Notes: a model not told the origin generated them from the sequence alone. Positions 32,872 through 43,682 are shown, counted from the stretch's first letter. The stretch: DNA of 64,000 nt from Macrosoma leucophasiata (GCA_036365455.1 JAWQUS010000008.1:19761501-19825500); one strand, 5' to 3'. Translations and numbers: made by a program.

Positions 32872-33055
32872 GAGCAAAGATGTTCACTGTTTGACCAAAG
32901 CCTTCCCATAGTCGTGTCATAGGGGGGATACGCCATAATCGCCACGCTTTGCACGCGGATAGACGCTCGCAGTGGCGATTGTTTTATCGCAGGACGCTGC
33001 TTGCGTTATTGCACTTCTTGGAATGATTTAACCGCCATTGTTGGAATGACTGACT
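32872..33055 (+). repeat. dispersed repeat E, copy 4
   Basis: cactgtttgaccaaagcctt, gatacgccataatcgccacg, gcagtggcgattgttttatc and a later ggaatgatttaaccgccatt. Confidence 0.5.
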
Positions 33056-33236
33056 ACACAAGCGGAAGAATTCTCTTCCACTCGAAGTGAGGCCGTCAAA
33101 CCCCGAAGTCTTTTATTTAAACCTTAATGAGGCCTTGACCCAGGAGTAGAGGGTTTCCGACTAAAATGATGAGGGTTTAAACTTCAAGAAATTACCACAC
33201 CGATGGAGCTGTGAGTGGTGAAAAGACATCTATACA

Positions 33237-33572
33237 TCTATACAAATAAATAAAATTGGAATATCTGTTTGTAATATAAAAATAACCGCTTTTTACTACA
33301 TGCATATGTATGTATACACGGTACATATATTATACCAAAATAACATTTTTTACAATTTTTGTCTGTCTATCTGTCTGTCTGTCTATCTGTTTGTTCCCGC
33401 TAATCTCGGGAACGGCTGGACCGATTTTGACGTGACTTTCACTGGCAGATAGCTTATGTAATAAGGAGTAACTTAGGCTACTTTTAACGAGCTGCGCCCA
33501 CTGCTTCGTCCGGGTAGGTACTGAACAATTATAAATTCTCACGGGGACGAAGTCGCGGGTACAGACAGCTAG
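33237..33572 (+). mobile_element. Helitron-like element (family 3), copy 2
   Basis: A|TCTATACAAATAAATAAAAT to acagCTAG|T, with an internal (GTCT)n run at 33360-33385 and the inverted-arm 3' region. Confidence 0.55.
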
Positions 33573-33688
33573 TCTTAAATACGCATTTGGGAGGTAGGTA
33601 CAGTAAGAAATCTAGTTATCTACCTTAATGGTAATGGGTATTTCTGAGGAGTACTTATTCCTGATTATCACTCTCAGAAACAACCGTG

Positions 33689-33979
33689 AGTTTTTTTTTT
33701 AATGTAATAAAAGTGGCAATCAAGCATGCAGTTCACATTGATGTTAAGTGATGACTGCAGCCTATAGACACCCACACAATGACCAGAGGTCAAAATGCAG
33801 ATGCGCTGCCACTCCTGAGGCATTAGGTGTTATGCCTCTGTGCCGGAAATTACAGAGCCGTACATTACCACCTGACCGGAACACGATAGTGCTGAACACT
33901 ACCATTTAGCGGCAAGTATATTAGGTAATGCGGTGGTGCCTACGCCCGCGAGCTCCGTCACTGGAGCTCTACCACCAGC
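33689..33979 (-). mobile_element. SINE-A copy 11
   Basis: Near full-length with T run at the left and hairpin head at the right (gagctccgtcactggagctc). Confidence 0.8.
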
Positions 33980-35211
33980 GCAAAGATTTAGAGAGTTTGA
34001 TTAAGTGTCATACAAATGTAAATCAACAGTTTTTACTTTGACACTTAGTTAAGGGCTCGCGGGAATCGCAAGTGCATATACGAATAAATTGCAGGAACTT
34101 TCATGAATTAATGCAATACGACCTATTTCGAGAAGACGGACTGTGAAATTCTGTTTTCCTTGTATCCTTTCTGTTAGGGTTCTGTACCTGAAAGGACAGA
34201 ACCGAACCTTATCAGTTCACTCGTGCATCTATCTATCTGTCTGCCCGTCTGTCAGTCCGATTTTCTCTGAAACTGCGGGGCTGATTGAGTTGAAATTTAA
34301 TACACATACGTAAAGCGACCCAAAGAAGTAGGTACTTGTATTATGAAATAAATGAAATCGAAAAATTGTGAGCACTTTTGGAATAATTAAACTTTAAAAA
34401 AAAAAAAACTTTTTCAAAGTATTTTGTGCGTTACAATCAAATGAAAGATTATTGGCGGCTCTCAAATACGTTTTTGTTCTTTAAAAATAAACAGTTTTAA
34501 GTTATTTAAGAAATTAGACGAAAACAAGCTTTATGTTCTTTGCTGGCTGTTAAAGATAAAAAAATAATTAAAAATACTTGCGGCCAACTTTTGATTGGCA
34601 ACCTAGTGGATATATGTTCTCTAGATTATAAATATGCATAAAAATTAGGTTTGCAGCATATCTGGATGAACGAAATGATTCTGCGGTGGGATCCTAACCT
34701 ATAACTTTAACAAATATTTGATGCAACCGAAGAGTGCGGTGTGAATTTCCCTTTAAGATGTGACACCATATGTCAACGCGTGAGCAGTTCATTCACACTG
34801 CATGATAAAGATAACCATCGTTTCGCAACGCAACTCGTTTCGCAACCGTGAGGTGCGTTTGAGACATCGCAGTGCGGCTTGCCAGCGCCCGATATACATC
34901 GATGAGAATGTATACATATTTTTAGGATTCTGTAGGTACCACTAAAAGAGAAATGAAACCGTTATCACTTGTGTCTGTCTGTCAAATAATCACTCGTCGT
35001 AAATATCTATTCCAAAAGTATGACATGTAGGTTTTGTTCTTTGGAATTCAATTAGATTTTTGACTTTTCGCTGACGCGATTATCTGGTTTTAAAAGTCGG
35101 TATTTTATATGTTTTTTTAATTATTTTTTTTTACTGTAAGTACCTAAATGACCATAAATAACTCTTACATGTCCGTCATCCTTTTGAATTTTGATTAATT
35201 TTATCGATATA
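33980..35211. other. intron sequence with scattered repeat scraps
   Basis: 34174-34300 holds the ggttctgtacc...cagaacc type repeat with (TCTG)n. A similar start is seen near 34920. A-rich run at 34395-34412. No gene. Confidence 0.45.
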
Positions 35212-35466
35212 CTAGCTGACCCTGCAAACTTCGTCTTGCCTCACAATGAAATAATGTGTCAAAGGTTTGATTGATACGGACTATTTGTATGGAAAAATAA
35301 AATTGTGATTTTTACTGTTTCCCTTCAATTTCTTCATATTTTCTTACCTTTTAAACCTTCCTTGGACTTCCAAAAATCATTCAAAACCAAAATTAGCCAA
35401 ATCGGTCAAGCCGTTATCGAGTTTTAGCGAGACTAACAAACAGCAATTGATTTTAATATATATAGA
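35212..35466 (-). mobile_element. Helitron-like element (family 2), downstream member of a tandem pair
   Basis: Minus strand from TCTATATATATTAAAATCAA to gggtcagCTAG. Its 5' TC directly follows the CTAG of the element at 35467-35657. Confidence 0.55.
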
Positions 35467-35657
35467 CTAGCTGTTGCCCGCGGCATCGCCCGCGTGGATG
35501 TCGTTTTATAAATATTTTTTCCTGAATTTTCTTTGCTATAAACCTCACGGAGCCCGAGACCTTTCCAACGAATGCAAAACTGTGGAAATCGGTTCGTGCT
35601 TTCTGTAGTTATAGCGTCAGGAAGGAAAACTCGACTTCTTTCTATATTATAGATAGA
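35467..35657 (-). mobile_element. Helitron-like element (family 6), upstream member of a tandem pair
   Basis: Minus strand from A|TCTATCTATAATATAG to gggcaacagCTAG. The 3' end resembles family 1 at 6680, the body does not. Confidence 0.5.
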
Positions 35658-35706
35658 TTGCCGTATTATCTCCTAACCCTTTACTTCTCAGGAGTTATTC
35701 TAGTTT

Positions 35707-36051
35707 ATTATAATAATAATAATAATAATCGGCTGTAATTGTACCGATAGTCGTCACGGTAAACGGACTCATGGCGAAGAGCCTCGACCACCACCTTAAG
35801 AGGCTCTCGCTGGGAAGTTGGATCAAAGGCTTGGTGCAGAAAGCGGTTCTTCTCGACACGGCACGTATTGTGAGGAGGTTCCTCTCTCTGAGCCCCTAAC
35901 CGCCGACAGCTTGGACCCTGCTCCCGCTACCGGTGGTAACCATTTTGTATTTTTTTATATATACGTTGTTTTTTTTTTCCTTTATATACATGTATATGTA
36001 AAAAAATATATAATGAGATTATAAATAAATGAGTGAAATAATAATAATAAT
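35707..36051 (+). mobile_element. R4/Dong-like LINE 3' end in TAA repeats
   Basis: A (TAA)n run (35707-35728) abuts a 56-codon open frame (35729-35899), then a 3' UTR ending in (ATA)n at about 36038-36050. Presence of TAA on both sides fits TAA-targeting elements such as Dong. The element is 5' truncated, so only the end of its polymerase remains. Confidence 0.6.
35729..35899 (+). pseudogene. C-terminal tail of a LINE polymerase
   Basis: 56 residues from SAVIVPIVVTVNGLMAKSL through WIKGLVQKAVLLDTARIV to RRFLSLSP and TAA. The IVPIV-V...G...KSL and QKAVLL-TARIVR-FL pattern is shared by the far C-termini of several non-LTR retrotransposon polymerases, including R4-like ones (from memory). It has no start and no catalytic motif; it is a truncated copy. 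Confidence 0.65.
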
Positions 36052-36817
36052 GGGGCAGAGCAGCTTGTGGCGAGCTGTTGGTGAGTAGCGACACCACCCC
36101 CTACCATCATCTCGAGTTCCTCCGAGAGAACTGGGCTCCGCCTCGTCCGCCACACAGAGGTACGGCCGGACAGAGCATCAGGTCTCTCACCTCTGGCTTG
36201 CCTTCATTGGCCGGTCAGAGTGGGGCGCTAGAGGTATGGCATTTGCAGAAATTTAGATAATAGGCTGTTATCTAAATTTCTGAAAGAGCCATACACTCGG
36301 GGGTGGAAGTGTCTAAAGGCATAATAGCGGGGAAGCCCGCTCCGAGCTCGAGATTACTCGCTCGTGATGGTGAAACCGGGGCCACACCTCTCGACACCCC
36401 CAGCCTCTCTCAACAGTGTTGCCCCCCGTCGACCATCGGGTTGGCTGTTTGGGGGGCCCACCAAGGAGAGGCGAGTCACCACCTGCCTAAAGTAGGATTC
36501 GATAATGTGAGATGTTGAATATAGGCAGGTGCCGGATCTCACTCCATAGGCCCAGCCAGCTAGTCCCCCCAGTTCACCCACATAGCCCAAAGTTTGGCGT
36601 ATCACTTATCATTACAATAGTCCCATTATATTCTGCGGGGTCTGTCTGTGCCTGTATTAACTATTGATGCAGTCAGAGAGAGGTCCCGCCGAATATAACC
36701 CATTACAAATTAGATCAAAATTCTCGAAAGGGCCTCTACGTGTTGGACCCCCCATGTCCCCGCGCAAGCCTGACAAAGGTCCGGGGTTCAAATTGGACCC
36801 CGTGCTGACGAGAGACA
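36052..36817 (+). mobile_element. TAA-flanked element, copy 2
   Basis: Inverted partner of 4853-5613. Starts ggggcagagcagcttgtgg after (AAT)n and ends gagacat before (AAT)n. The 71-codon frame at 36303-36518 is nearly the same as in copy 1 (one Ile/Val difference seen). It directly follows the R4-like LINE end, sharing the TAA tract between them, so it may be a non-autonomous partner of that family. Confidence 0.55.
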
Positions 36818-37306
36818 TAATAATAATATAAGTTTATTTGCATATAACAAATTACAATAAAATGAAGAACACAGTAGTACATTTGTGAGGAATCCTTATT
36901 AGTAATATGATTTCATAATATTATGTTTGTCGCAACTAGCACTTTTGCTAAGTTATTAAGAATAACTTGTGTTAAAAGCACTAGTCCCAACCCTTGTGTA
37001 AAATATTTCCATTTATTACAAGTTTGTAATTATGAGCGTAAGACTGTGACTATTGTCGAATATCAGCAAACAGCTTAAAGTTAAGAAAACTAAGTCTTAT
37101 AGTCACATACTCCCTCTTGAAATAGATTTACCGCCATTGTTAGGTTGACTGCATTAGCGACAGAATTCTCCTCCGCTACTGATCGTCACGTCCTACGCCT
37201 AAACCTACCAAATATACGAATAAAATAACAATATTTTGAGCAGATGTGATGAGAGATAGTGTAGAGGTAGTGGTATTTCGATGCATTTGGAATACTATGC
37301 TTATAA
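36818..37306. other. intron sequence, little recognised
   Basis: Begins with a TAA tract and tttatttgcatataacaaat. A piece like the end of repeat E (gatttaccgccattgttagg) is at 37127-37146. Confidence 0.4.
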
Positions 37307-37483
37307 GGGCCCTAACTCACTAGGACGCCATGGCGACGTCACCGGCTGCGTATCCAAGCAGTTAGTATGGTGTGGAGACGTCGCCACAAGGTGGCCAGGT
37401 GAGTTAGGTATCATGTATTTTCATACTGGCTGCCTGGATACGGAGCCGGCAACGTCGCCATGGCGTCCTAGTGGTTAGGGCCC
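37307..37483. mobile_element. MITE, Harbinger-like, TAA duplication
   Basis: Ends GGGCCCTAACTCACTAGGAC and, inverted, GGGCCCTAACCACTAGGACG, extending to about 55 bp with few changes. Flanked by TAA (37304-37306, 37484-37486). 177 bp, almost entirely foldback. Confidence 0.78.
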
Positions 37484-37570
37484 TAAGGCGTTACGCATTT
37501 CCGCGAAATAATTTACCATATTATTATATATATTATTTTATTATATATTTATAATAATTTGCCATATACA

Positions 37571-37886
37571 ACTGCCTCGGTAGCCTAATGGTAGCAGGCC
37601 ACTCCTACTACGCTGAGGTCCTGGGTTCGATTCCTGGGTATGGGGTTATCAGAGATAATGGTAGTCCTTTATCTCTGGTACTTACTATTGGGATTTTTCC
37701 ATTTTCTGGAAATTTCCCAGTACCTACCTCGAAGTTTGGTAATGTGCTCGGAGATGTCAACAGGCTCGCCACCTGTTACATGGGCCAAAACGTAACCGGC
37801 GTGTCGTGGGTGTTTGCATGTATGCTTGAATGCTTGCATTTTCCTCTGCCTACCCCTTCGGGGATTATAGGCGTGAAGTTACTTTT
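37571..37886 (+). mobile_element. tRNA-derived SINE, family B, best copy
   Basis: Head ctgcctcggtagcctaatgg with box B gggttcgattcct, body, and 3' part cggggattataggcgtgaag. Frames across it are not genes. Confidence 0.75.
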
Positions 37887-37994
37887 TTTTATTTACCATA
37901 TTTATGTTGGATTCATACCATAATAGCGTACGACATAACAGATAATAGCTTAGGCCTCAGAAGTGACAAGGTATATTCAGTAGTAAAGCTCTAG

Positions 37995-38248
37995 TCTATA
38001 TATAATAATATATAAAAATAAATTGCTGTTCGTTAGTCTCGCTAAAACTCGAGAACGGCTAGACCGATTTGGCTAATTTTGGTTTTAAATGATTTTTGGA
38101 AGTCCAGGGAAGGTTTAAAACGTAAGAAAAATTGAAGGGAAATAGTAGAAACTACAATTTTATTTTTTCATACAAATAGTCCGTATCTATCAAACCTTTG
38201 ACACGTTATTTCATTGTGAGGCAATACGAAGTTTGCCGGGTCAGCTCG
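37995..38248 (+). mobile_element. Helitron-like element (family 2), copy 3
   Basis: TCTATATATAATAATATATA to gccgggtcagCTCG; the terminal A of CTAG is changed to C. Preceded by CTAG, as in the tandem pair at 35467. Confidence 0.5.
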
Positions 38249-38343
38249 TTTTGTATAAACACCTACAGACTGCAATATTCACCTTCTTCCCATGTTATTA
38301 CATAGCTTTTTTGCCACAATTATTATAGAAAAAATATATAATA

Positions 38344-38545
38344 GACGACCCGGTTAGTCAAGCGGTGTGAGACGACCGTTTGATTCAAAGGGTCGCGCGG
38401 TTCGCCCCGCTCCGGGACAAATATTCGTATGGCCTATAGATATTTGTTTCCGGTCTGGGTGTTCGTCTATGTGTTGTGGGTGTACAAAAGCACCCACGAC
38501 ACAAGTTTACACCTACCTAGTGTGGGCTGTGAACGTAAGCATATT
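38344..38545 (+). mobile_element. tRNA-derived SINE, family C, copy 3
   Basis: Head gacgacccggttagtcaagc, box B region gcggttcgccccgc, body and a (TTTA)n tail. Confidence 0.7.
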
Positions 38546-38725
38546 TAATTATTTATTTATTTATTAATACTTTTATGCACATAAAAATATACATATGGCG
38601 GACTTAAAAAGGAGACTATTTCTGAAATTCGATATCCATAATATGATACATTAGTTACTAGTGATTGTAAATTTAACTAATTTCATGTTACAGGCAAAGA
38701 TTTCCCAACAAATTTGGGAATAACT

Positions 38726-39017
38726 TATTTTTTATGTAATGGAAGGGGCAAACAAGCATGCTGTTCACATTGATGTTCAGTGATGACTGCAGCCTATAGA
38801 CACCCACACAAAGACCAAGGTCAAAATGCAGATGCGTTACCACTCCTAAAGCCTAAGGTGTTATGCCTCTGTGCCGGAAATTACAGGGCCGTACATTACC
38901 ACCTGACCGGAACACGATAGTGCCGAACACTAGGTACCATTTAGCGGAAAGTATATTATTAGGTAATGCGGTGGTGCCTCCGCCCGCCAGCTCTGCCACT
39001 GGAGCTCTACCACCAGA
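38726..39017 (-). mobile_element. SINE-A copy 12
   Basis: Near full-length. The head hairpin has changes (cagctctgccactggagctc). Confidence 0.8.
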
Positions 39018-39326
39018 AGAACATTAACTTACAATTCAAATAAATTGCATTATTTTTTGTGCCACTTCGATAACATAAAAAACTTCGCTAGCTGAAAGTA
39101 TATCAATCATTTTGTAGACATCTGACGAAATTGGATTTTCGGAAGAAATCCTAAATAGTGTGAAACTAGGTTGTGCATATAGGAAAACCCGGTCAACGCT
39201 TGCGATAATCTAGTTTGTTCTGGATTAATGGTGGCCATGTTCGGTGAATCTGTGGCGTGGATACACAACGCTATCTGGCTCATTAACGTTCATAACTTAT
39301 TAGCTAACGGAAGCTGTCCGCGCTTC

Positions 39327-39402
39327 ACACATATTTATTTTGTTGTAATGAAGGGGGCAATCATCCGTGTAAGTCTTATGGATGGTAAGAATTCGGCAGC
39401 TT
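39327..39402. repeat. direct repeat flanking SINE-A copy 13, left
   Basis: catatttattttgttgtaat through gaattcggcagctt recurs at 39689-39771, exactly bracketing the SINE. Confidence 0.85.
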
Positions 39403-39684
39403 TTTTTTATGTAATGAAAGTGGCAAACAAGCATGCAGTTCACATTGATGTTAAGTGATGACTGCAGCCTATAGACACTTACACGAAGACCAAGGTCATA
39501 ATGCAGATGCGTTACCACTCCTGAGGCTGTTATGTCTCTGTGCCGGAAATTACAGGGCCGTAAATTACCACCTGACCGGAACACGATAGTGCTAGACACT
39601 ACCATTCAGCGGCAAGTATATTAGGTAATGCGGTGGTGCCTACGCCCGCGAGCTCCGTCACTGGAGCTCTACCACCAGTAAAAA
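39403..39684 (-). mobile_element. SINE-A copy 13, with long flanking direct repeats
   Basis: Full-length with T run at the left and head at the right. It is bounded by about 75-bp direct repeats. Confidence 0.8.
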
Positions 39685-39688
39685 CATA

Positions 39689-39771
39689 TACATATTTATT
39701 TTGTGTTAATGAAGGGGGCAATCATCCGTGTGGGTCTTATAGTCTTATGGATAGTAAGAATTCGGCAGCTT
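39689..39771. repeat. direct repeat flanking SINE-A copy 13, right
   Basis: Partner of 39327-39402, with one 9-bp internal duplication (gtcttatagtcttatgg). The sequence that follows (accagaggtcaaaatataga) looks like a decayed SINE-A, so both repeats may derive from an older SINE-A. Confidence 0.8.
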
Positions 39772-39799
39772 GTTGAGATTATACAAAAACCAGAGGTCA

Positions 39800-41181
39800 A
39801 AATATAGATGTAGAGACACCCCATACTAAATTACAAGGCCATACATTACCGTGAGGCAGAACGGCAGGCATTTGGAGGAATTCTTCCGCTAATGCAATTT
39901 GACAACCAAACAACAGCGGTCCCACTATTTGGAGGGGCGGGGGGGGGAAAGGGCAGTTGTTAACTGTAAATGTAATAGGTTAGGATCCCACTGCAGAATC
40001 ATTTCGTTCATCCATATAGGTATGCTGCAAACCTAATTTTTACACTAATTTATAATTAACCAAACCTGTAATGTGGGGTGGGGCCACCCCACGCTATATA
40101 ACGACCGTATGCCAGGCGTGGCGATCATGACGAATCCCATAGGATGCAATAGCATCTTTGGAGAATTACTTTGTTCATCAGTAGACGTATTTCGGCTGAA
40201 CCTATGATGGTGATGAAACTAGGTAAAGCGATGATTCCTACAATGGAAATCTACCAGCAGTATTTTTTTATATTTCTATTATTTTCATGTTTTCTTCGTC
40301 GACGATAAATAGTCATATCCATCTCTCTACTTATAGTCATTTAGCAAGGGCACAAGTTCAAACTAATAAGGATGTTTGCAAGGGAAACTTGTTATATGTT
40401 ATATCACATCTGCGAATAGATGGCGAATAGGTAGCGGGAGAAGGTCAAGTGTGGCGACTAGTCATGTTTTTTTTTCGCAATAACATTATGCGAGTGAATT
40501 CAAAAAAAAGAAAAAAAAGAAAGCTAATTTTGACCTTGGCCGGGATTAGAACCTGCGACTTCTGAATAACTAGCCAGCAGCTTTACTAATCAGATACTGA
40601 AGTCCCACTAGCTCATTCGAGCGTCTTATTTTTTGCCCGATTTGATTACAACCGTCATCATAAACATTCTCAGTTCAGTTTCTCATGAAAAAAATACGTA
40701 AATGGCGAAATGCGATAGTTTCAACAGAAAAGTAGGTGAATTATTAGTTTGTTTTAAACGCAGTTAAAGTTCATTCTTTTTCTTATGCATAGGCCACGTT
40801 TGGTAGGTATAACGTACGTATTAAACTCAGCCACTGTCATCAGACCTATGAAATCAATTGCGTAAGTGGTCAGAATATAACAATCAGATTTGTAGTTAGT
40901 TCTTTGAATCATAGTAGGTACAAGGTCAACTATATGGATAACAAAACAACTTTAGTTGCTACCCTGATCTCATTATGCCCCTCTCTCCTCTACAGTCGAG
41001 GATGAATTATTTCGGTACTTGAACGCGAGTATACAACTTCTAGTAACTTCGTAACATTGACATACATATTATTACGATGTCTCGCAGCGTTCATAAACTA
41101 TGCGAAATAAATGTTTTCTAATTTATTTTATGTCATTAGTTGAGTGTAATTGTTGTGCTGTAATTATTGTTTTTGTTTTAG
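39800..41181. other. end of the large PDE7 intron
   Basis: G-rich run gcggggggggaaa near 39948. A family D tRNA-like SINE head lies at 40535-40610 (minus; box B as gggattagaacctgc). The rest is unrecognised. Confidence 0.45.
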
Positions 41182-41422
41182 GGCTACTTAGACACGAACA
41201 CGTTGAATATGAAGAAAGCAGAGCATCGACACTTGGTGCTTCAGATCGCTTTGAAATGCGCGGATATCTCTAATCCCTGTCGACCATGGGAGATCAGTCG
41301 CAAGTGGAGTCTGAAGGTTTGCGAAGAATTTTTCCGTCAGGGAGACTACGAGAGAAAACTCAATCTGCCAGTTACTGCACTCTGCGACCGTCATACCACC
41401 TCCATACCCAAGATTCAAACGG
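41182..41422 (+). CDS. Pde7: PDE7, catalytic-domain exon with the metal-binding Asp and substrate Gln
   Basis: Reads [20 protein letters not shown], then [19 protein letters not shown], then [15 protein letters not shown], then [19 protein letters not shown]. The Asp of KCADI is the conserved second metal-binding aspartate of class I phosphodiesterases, and the Gln of KIQTG is the invariant purine-binding glutamine. NPCR and EEFFRQGD are PDE7-like. The acceptor is ttttag at 41181 (phase 0). The donor g|gtaagt leaves one base of the Gly codon. The lysine-rich NMKKAEHRH loop sits where PDE7 proteins have ..LEDxxHRH.. before LVLQ. The minus-strand frame over this exon is a shadow. Confidence 0.95.
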
Positions 41423-41686
41423 GTAAGTGTATTTAATAGACAAGATGCCCATGAAAACATTATTCTGACCTTGGAATACTTAACACATTATGTAAATTTG
41501 TTTCAACTCAAACATAAATACAAACCATCTCCGTGACCTGTACTGGAGACATTTCCTTTCATTAATTAGTCTACCGTTGCGTTTGGCATTTATTGCCTGA
41601 AGTTAATTGTTTCCTTTAGTTAAATACCTACTGAACTATTCTAAGGTTAGTAGCTATATTATGAAATGAGTTACGTTATTCTTCAG

Positions 41687-42691
41687 GGTTCTTCAAGTTC
41701 GTGGTGACACCGCTGATCACGGAGTGGCATAGGTTTCTCCAGAATGACCTATCGGCTCAGATGCTCGAGAATTTACTGTACAATCAACACAAATGGGAAC
41801 TTCTCATGGCACAAGAGATGGCAGAAGAGACGAGGACGGAAATATCCGATGCAGATTTGGTCGATGACGATTTGGAAACGTATTCCAGTACGAATATTTC
41901 GGATAGCTCAGAGTTACTCCTACCGTTGCGCAGGAGCTCATTGAATCCGACGAAACAGACCGCCTTGAAGGAACACTTCCGTCGGTTCTCTGTGCCGCTG
42001 AACGTGTTCCAAGATTCCAAATTTCATAAAACCAGAGAAAGAAGTCAGGGTTTGTCGATTGCCGAACCACGCAGCCGGGGCACGGCGAGTCCATTGGGAA
42101 GCGAACATTCATTGCATTCCCAGCTGAGCTTGCACGGGCACTGCGCGTCTGGCGATCGGGCCGAAAGAGTGCTTAGCTCGGAGAAACTGTTGCCAGATTC
42201 GTCGATCGCGTCAATCACGACCCCTATCCAGGCGACGCGTCTGAACACCGTAATAAAAGATGGAGGAACGTGGAAACTAACAAGACAGCAAACATTTCCA
42301 CCATTGGAGACAGCGGCCAAGGAGCACGCTCTGACCTGCCGGCCACTTCACACGAGCAATGAAGATGCTATTTACGCATCGCGCTTCAAGACTGATTCCG
42401 TTCAACGGTTTGACTTTAAAAAGGGCGGGCTTAACTTACTGTTCAAGAGGAATGTTACTGAAAAGACTGATACTGATGACGCTTCAGAAAATAATAACAT
42501 AGAATTAATAGACTTTGCGGGTAATGTAGACAAAGTAACTGCAGAGTCGAATAGGGCAGGAGAGCGACGCAACTCCGCTGTCGTCGGCACTCAATTGAGG
42601 GAGAACTTAACAGCCATCCAAATTGGCGCACTAGACGGCGATCAGCCGAGACAACAAAGAAAGTCTATGTCGGCGGAAACTGTCTCTTACA
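41687..42691 (+). CDS. Pde7: PDE7, end of catalytic domain and long regulatory tail
   Basis: The first residues (G)FFKFVVTPLITEWHRFLQ complete the catalytic domain; the Phe after Gly is the usual base-clamp residue. After NQHKWELLMAQE the family similarity ends and about 300 residues of Ser/Thr- and charge-rich tail follow, without hydrophobic segments. The tail holds RRSS (41929-41940), RRFS (41980-41991) and RRNS (42565-42576), which fit the PKA consensus R-R-x-S. Vertebrate PDE7 proteins end soon after the catalytic domain (from memory), so this extension is a lineage feature. The acceptor is cttcag at 41686; the donor a|gtaagt at 42691 leaves one base. Codon use is even and the frame is clean for 335 codons. 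Confidence 0.92.
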
Positions 42692-42970
42692 GTAAGTCGA
42701 CTTTATAACTTACCTATGTAGCATAATCGAATGCATCTTATTGTTTTAAATTTCTTACCTACATACAGATCGTATTGCACTAAAGAAATTTTTCTTCCAT
42801 TTCAAACGAAGTAATTAAGTAGAGAGAAATAAATCGATTACTGAAAGGAAATAAGCCACGGAGCAATTGAGCTTTTTTATTGTGATTAGAGTTCAATTGG
42901 TATTATTGTCTCTTGACATTGACAGCAGAGCAGATAAATGAATAGTAACCTAGTCCAGAAGGTAGTGTAA

Positions 42971-43196
42971 GGGCGTTTGTGCACTACAAGGAATTTTACT
43001 GTCCGGCATTCCGACTTTTTACGGTCCGGTGTGGCCCTGGCCGGTACGCCCTTAATCTAAATACTAGCTTGTGCACTATACGTAATTTTAGTATCCGAAA
43101 TTTCACTTTTCCCTATTCATGGTTTCTTCATGCCACACCGGACCTTAAAACAACGTAATGCTAAACAGTAAAATTCCTTGTAGTGCACAACCGCCC
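42971..43196. mobile_element. MITE, Harbinger-like, TAA duplication
   Basis: Ends GGGCGTTTGTGCACTACAAG and, inverted, GGGCGGTTGTGCACTACAAG, extending through GGAATTTTACTGT. TAA on both sides (42968-42970, 43197-43199). It lies in the short PDE7 intron 42692-43392. Confidence 0.8.
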
Positions 43197-43392
43197 TAAA
43201 AGTAGTCTGCCCGGAATTAGCGGAAGTTGAAACATGACCGAAATACCGGAACGATTTAAATATATTTTAGTTTAATATACCCGATATAAATACAAAACAA
43301 ATAAATTGATTTCAAAGACTTCTTAATTTAAAATAGATTGATTTTCTAGCTCGCTAAGAACGTCTTATTAACACAAAAAATCAAATTAACAG

Positions 43393-43682
43393 CGCCGAGG
43401 GAGAAGAAAGTGCGCGAAATGACATCTGCCATACCGCAAATACTGCGGCGCACGCTATCAGGAAAGGAGGGTTGTTGCCGACGCCGCGGCTCTGCGCCCG
43501 CGCCTGTTGCGCCCTCAGAGTTGCGTGGCCTGGCCTGCACCTCCGTGCGGCACAGCGTCAACGGCGGCCGCAGGAAGCCCAACCCCATCGCCACATGCCA
43601 ACAGTGGCTCGCCAAGGCCACCTACAGCGTCCAGGAGCGCACCTTCCAGCAGACGCCCCGTCGCAGCTCACTGCCCGTTGAG
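43393..43682 (+). CDS. Pde7: PDE7, penultimate exon (basic, Pro/Arg-rich tail)
   Basis: The acceptor is attaacag at 43392. The first two bases finish a Thr codon from the previous exon, then PREKKVREMTSAIPQILRR, a GC-rich middle with APAPVAPSELR, then NPIATCQQWLAKATYSVQ and TPRRSSLPVE. It adds a fourth RRxS site (43659-43670). The donor is gag|gtgatg at 43682; this choice gives phase 0, which is the only phase that keeps the last exon open. A second possible donor ten bases later (acag|gtgcta) would give an early stop after four residues. The exon is much more GC-rich than its surroundings. Confidence 0.82.

Noticed and set aside
41784..42590. Minus-strand frames over the large PDE7 exon
   Set aside because: They are shadows of the conserved plus-strand exon, whose splice sites and homology fix the strand.
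43346..43621. Minus-strand 91-codon frame
   Set aside because: Shadow of the GC-rich PDE7 exon at 43393-43682.
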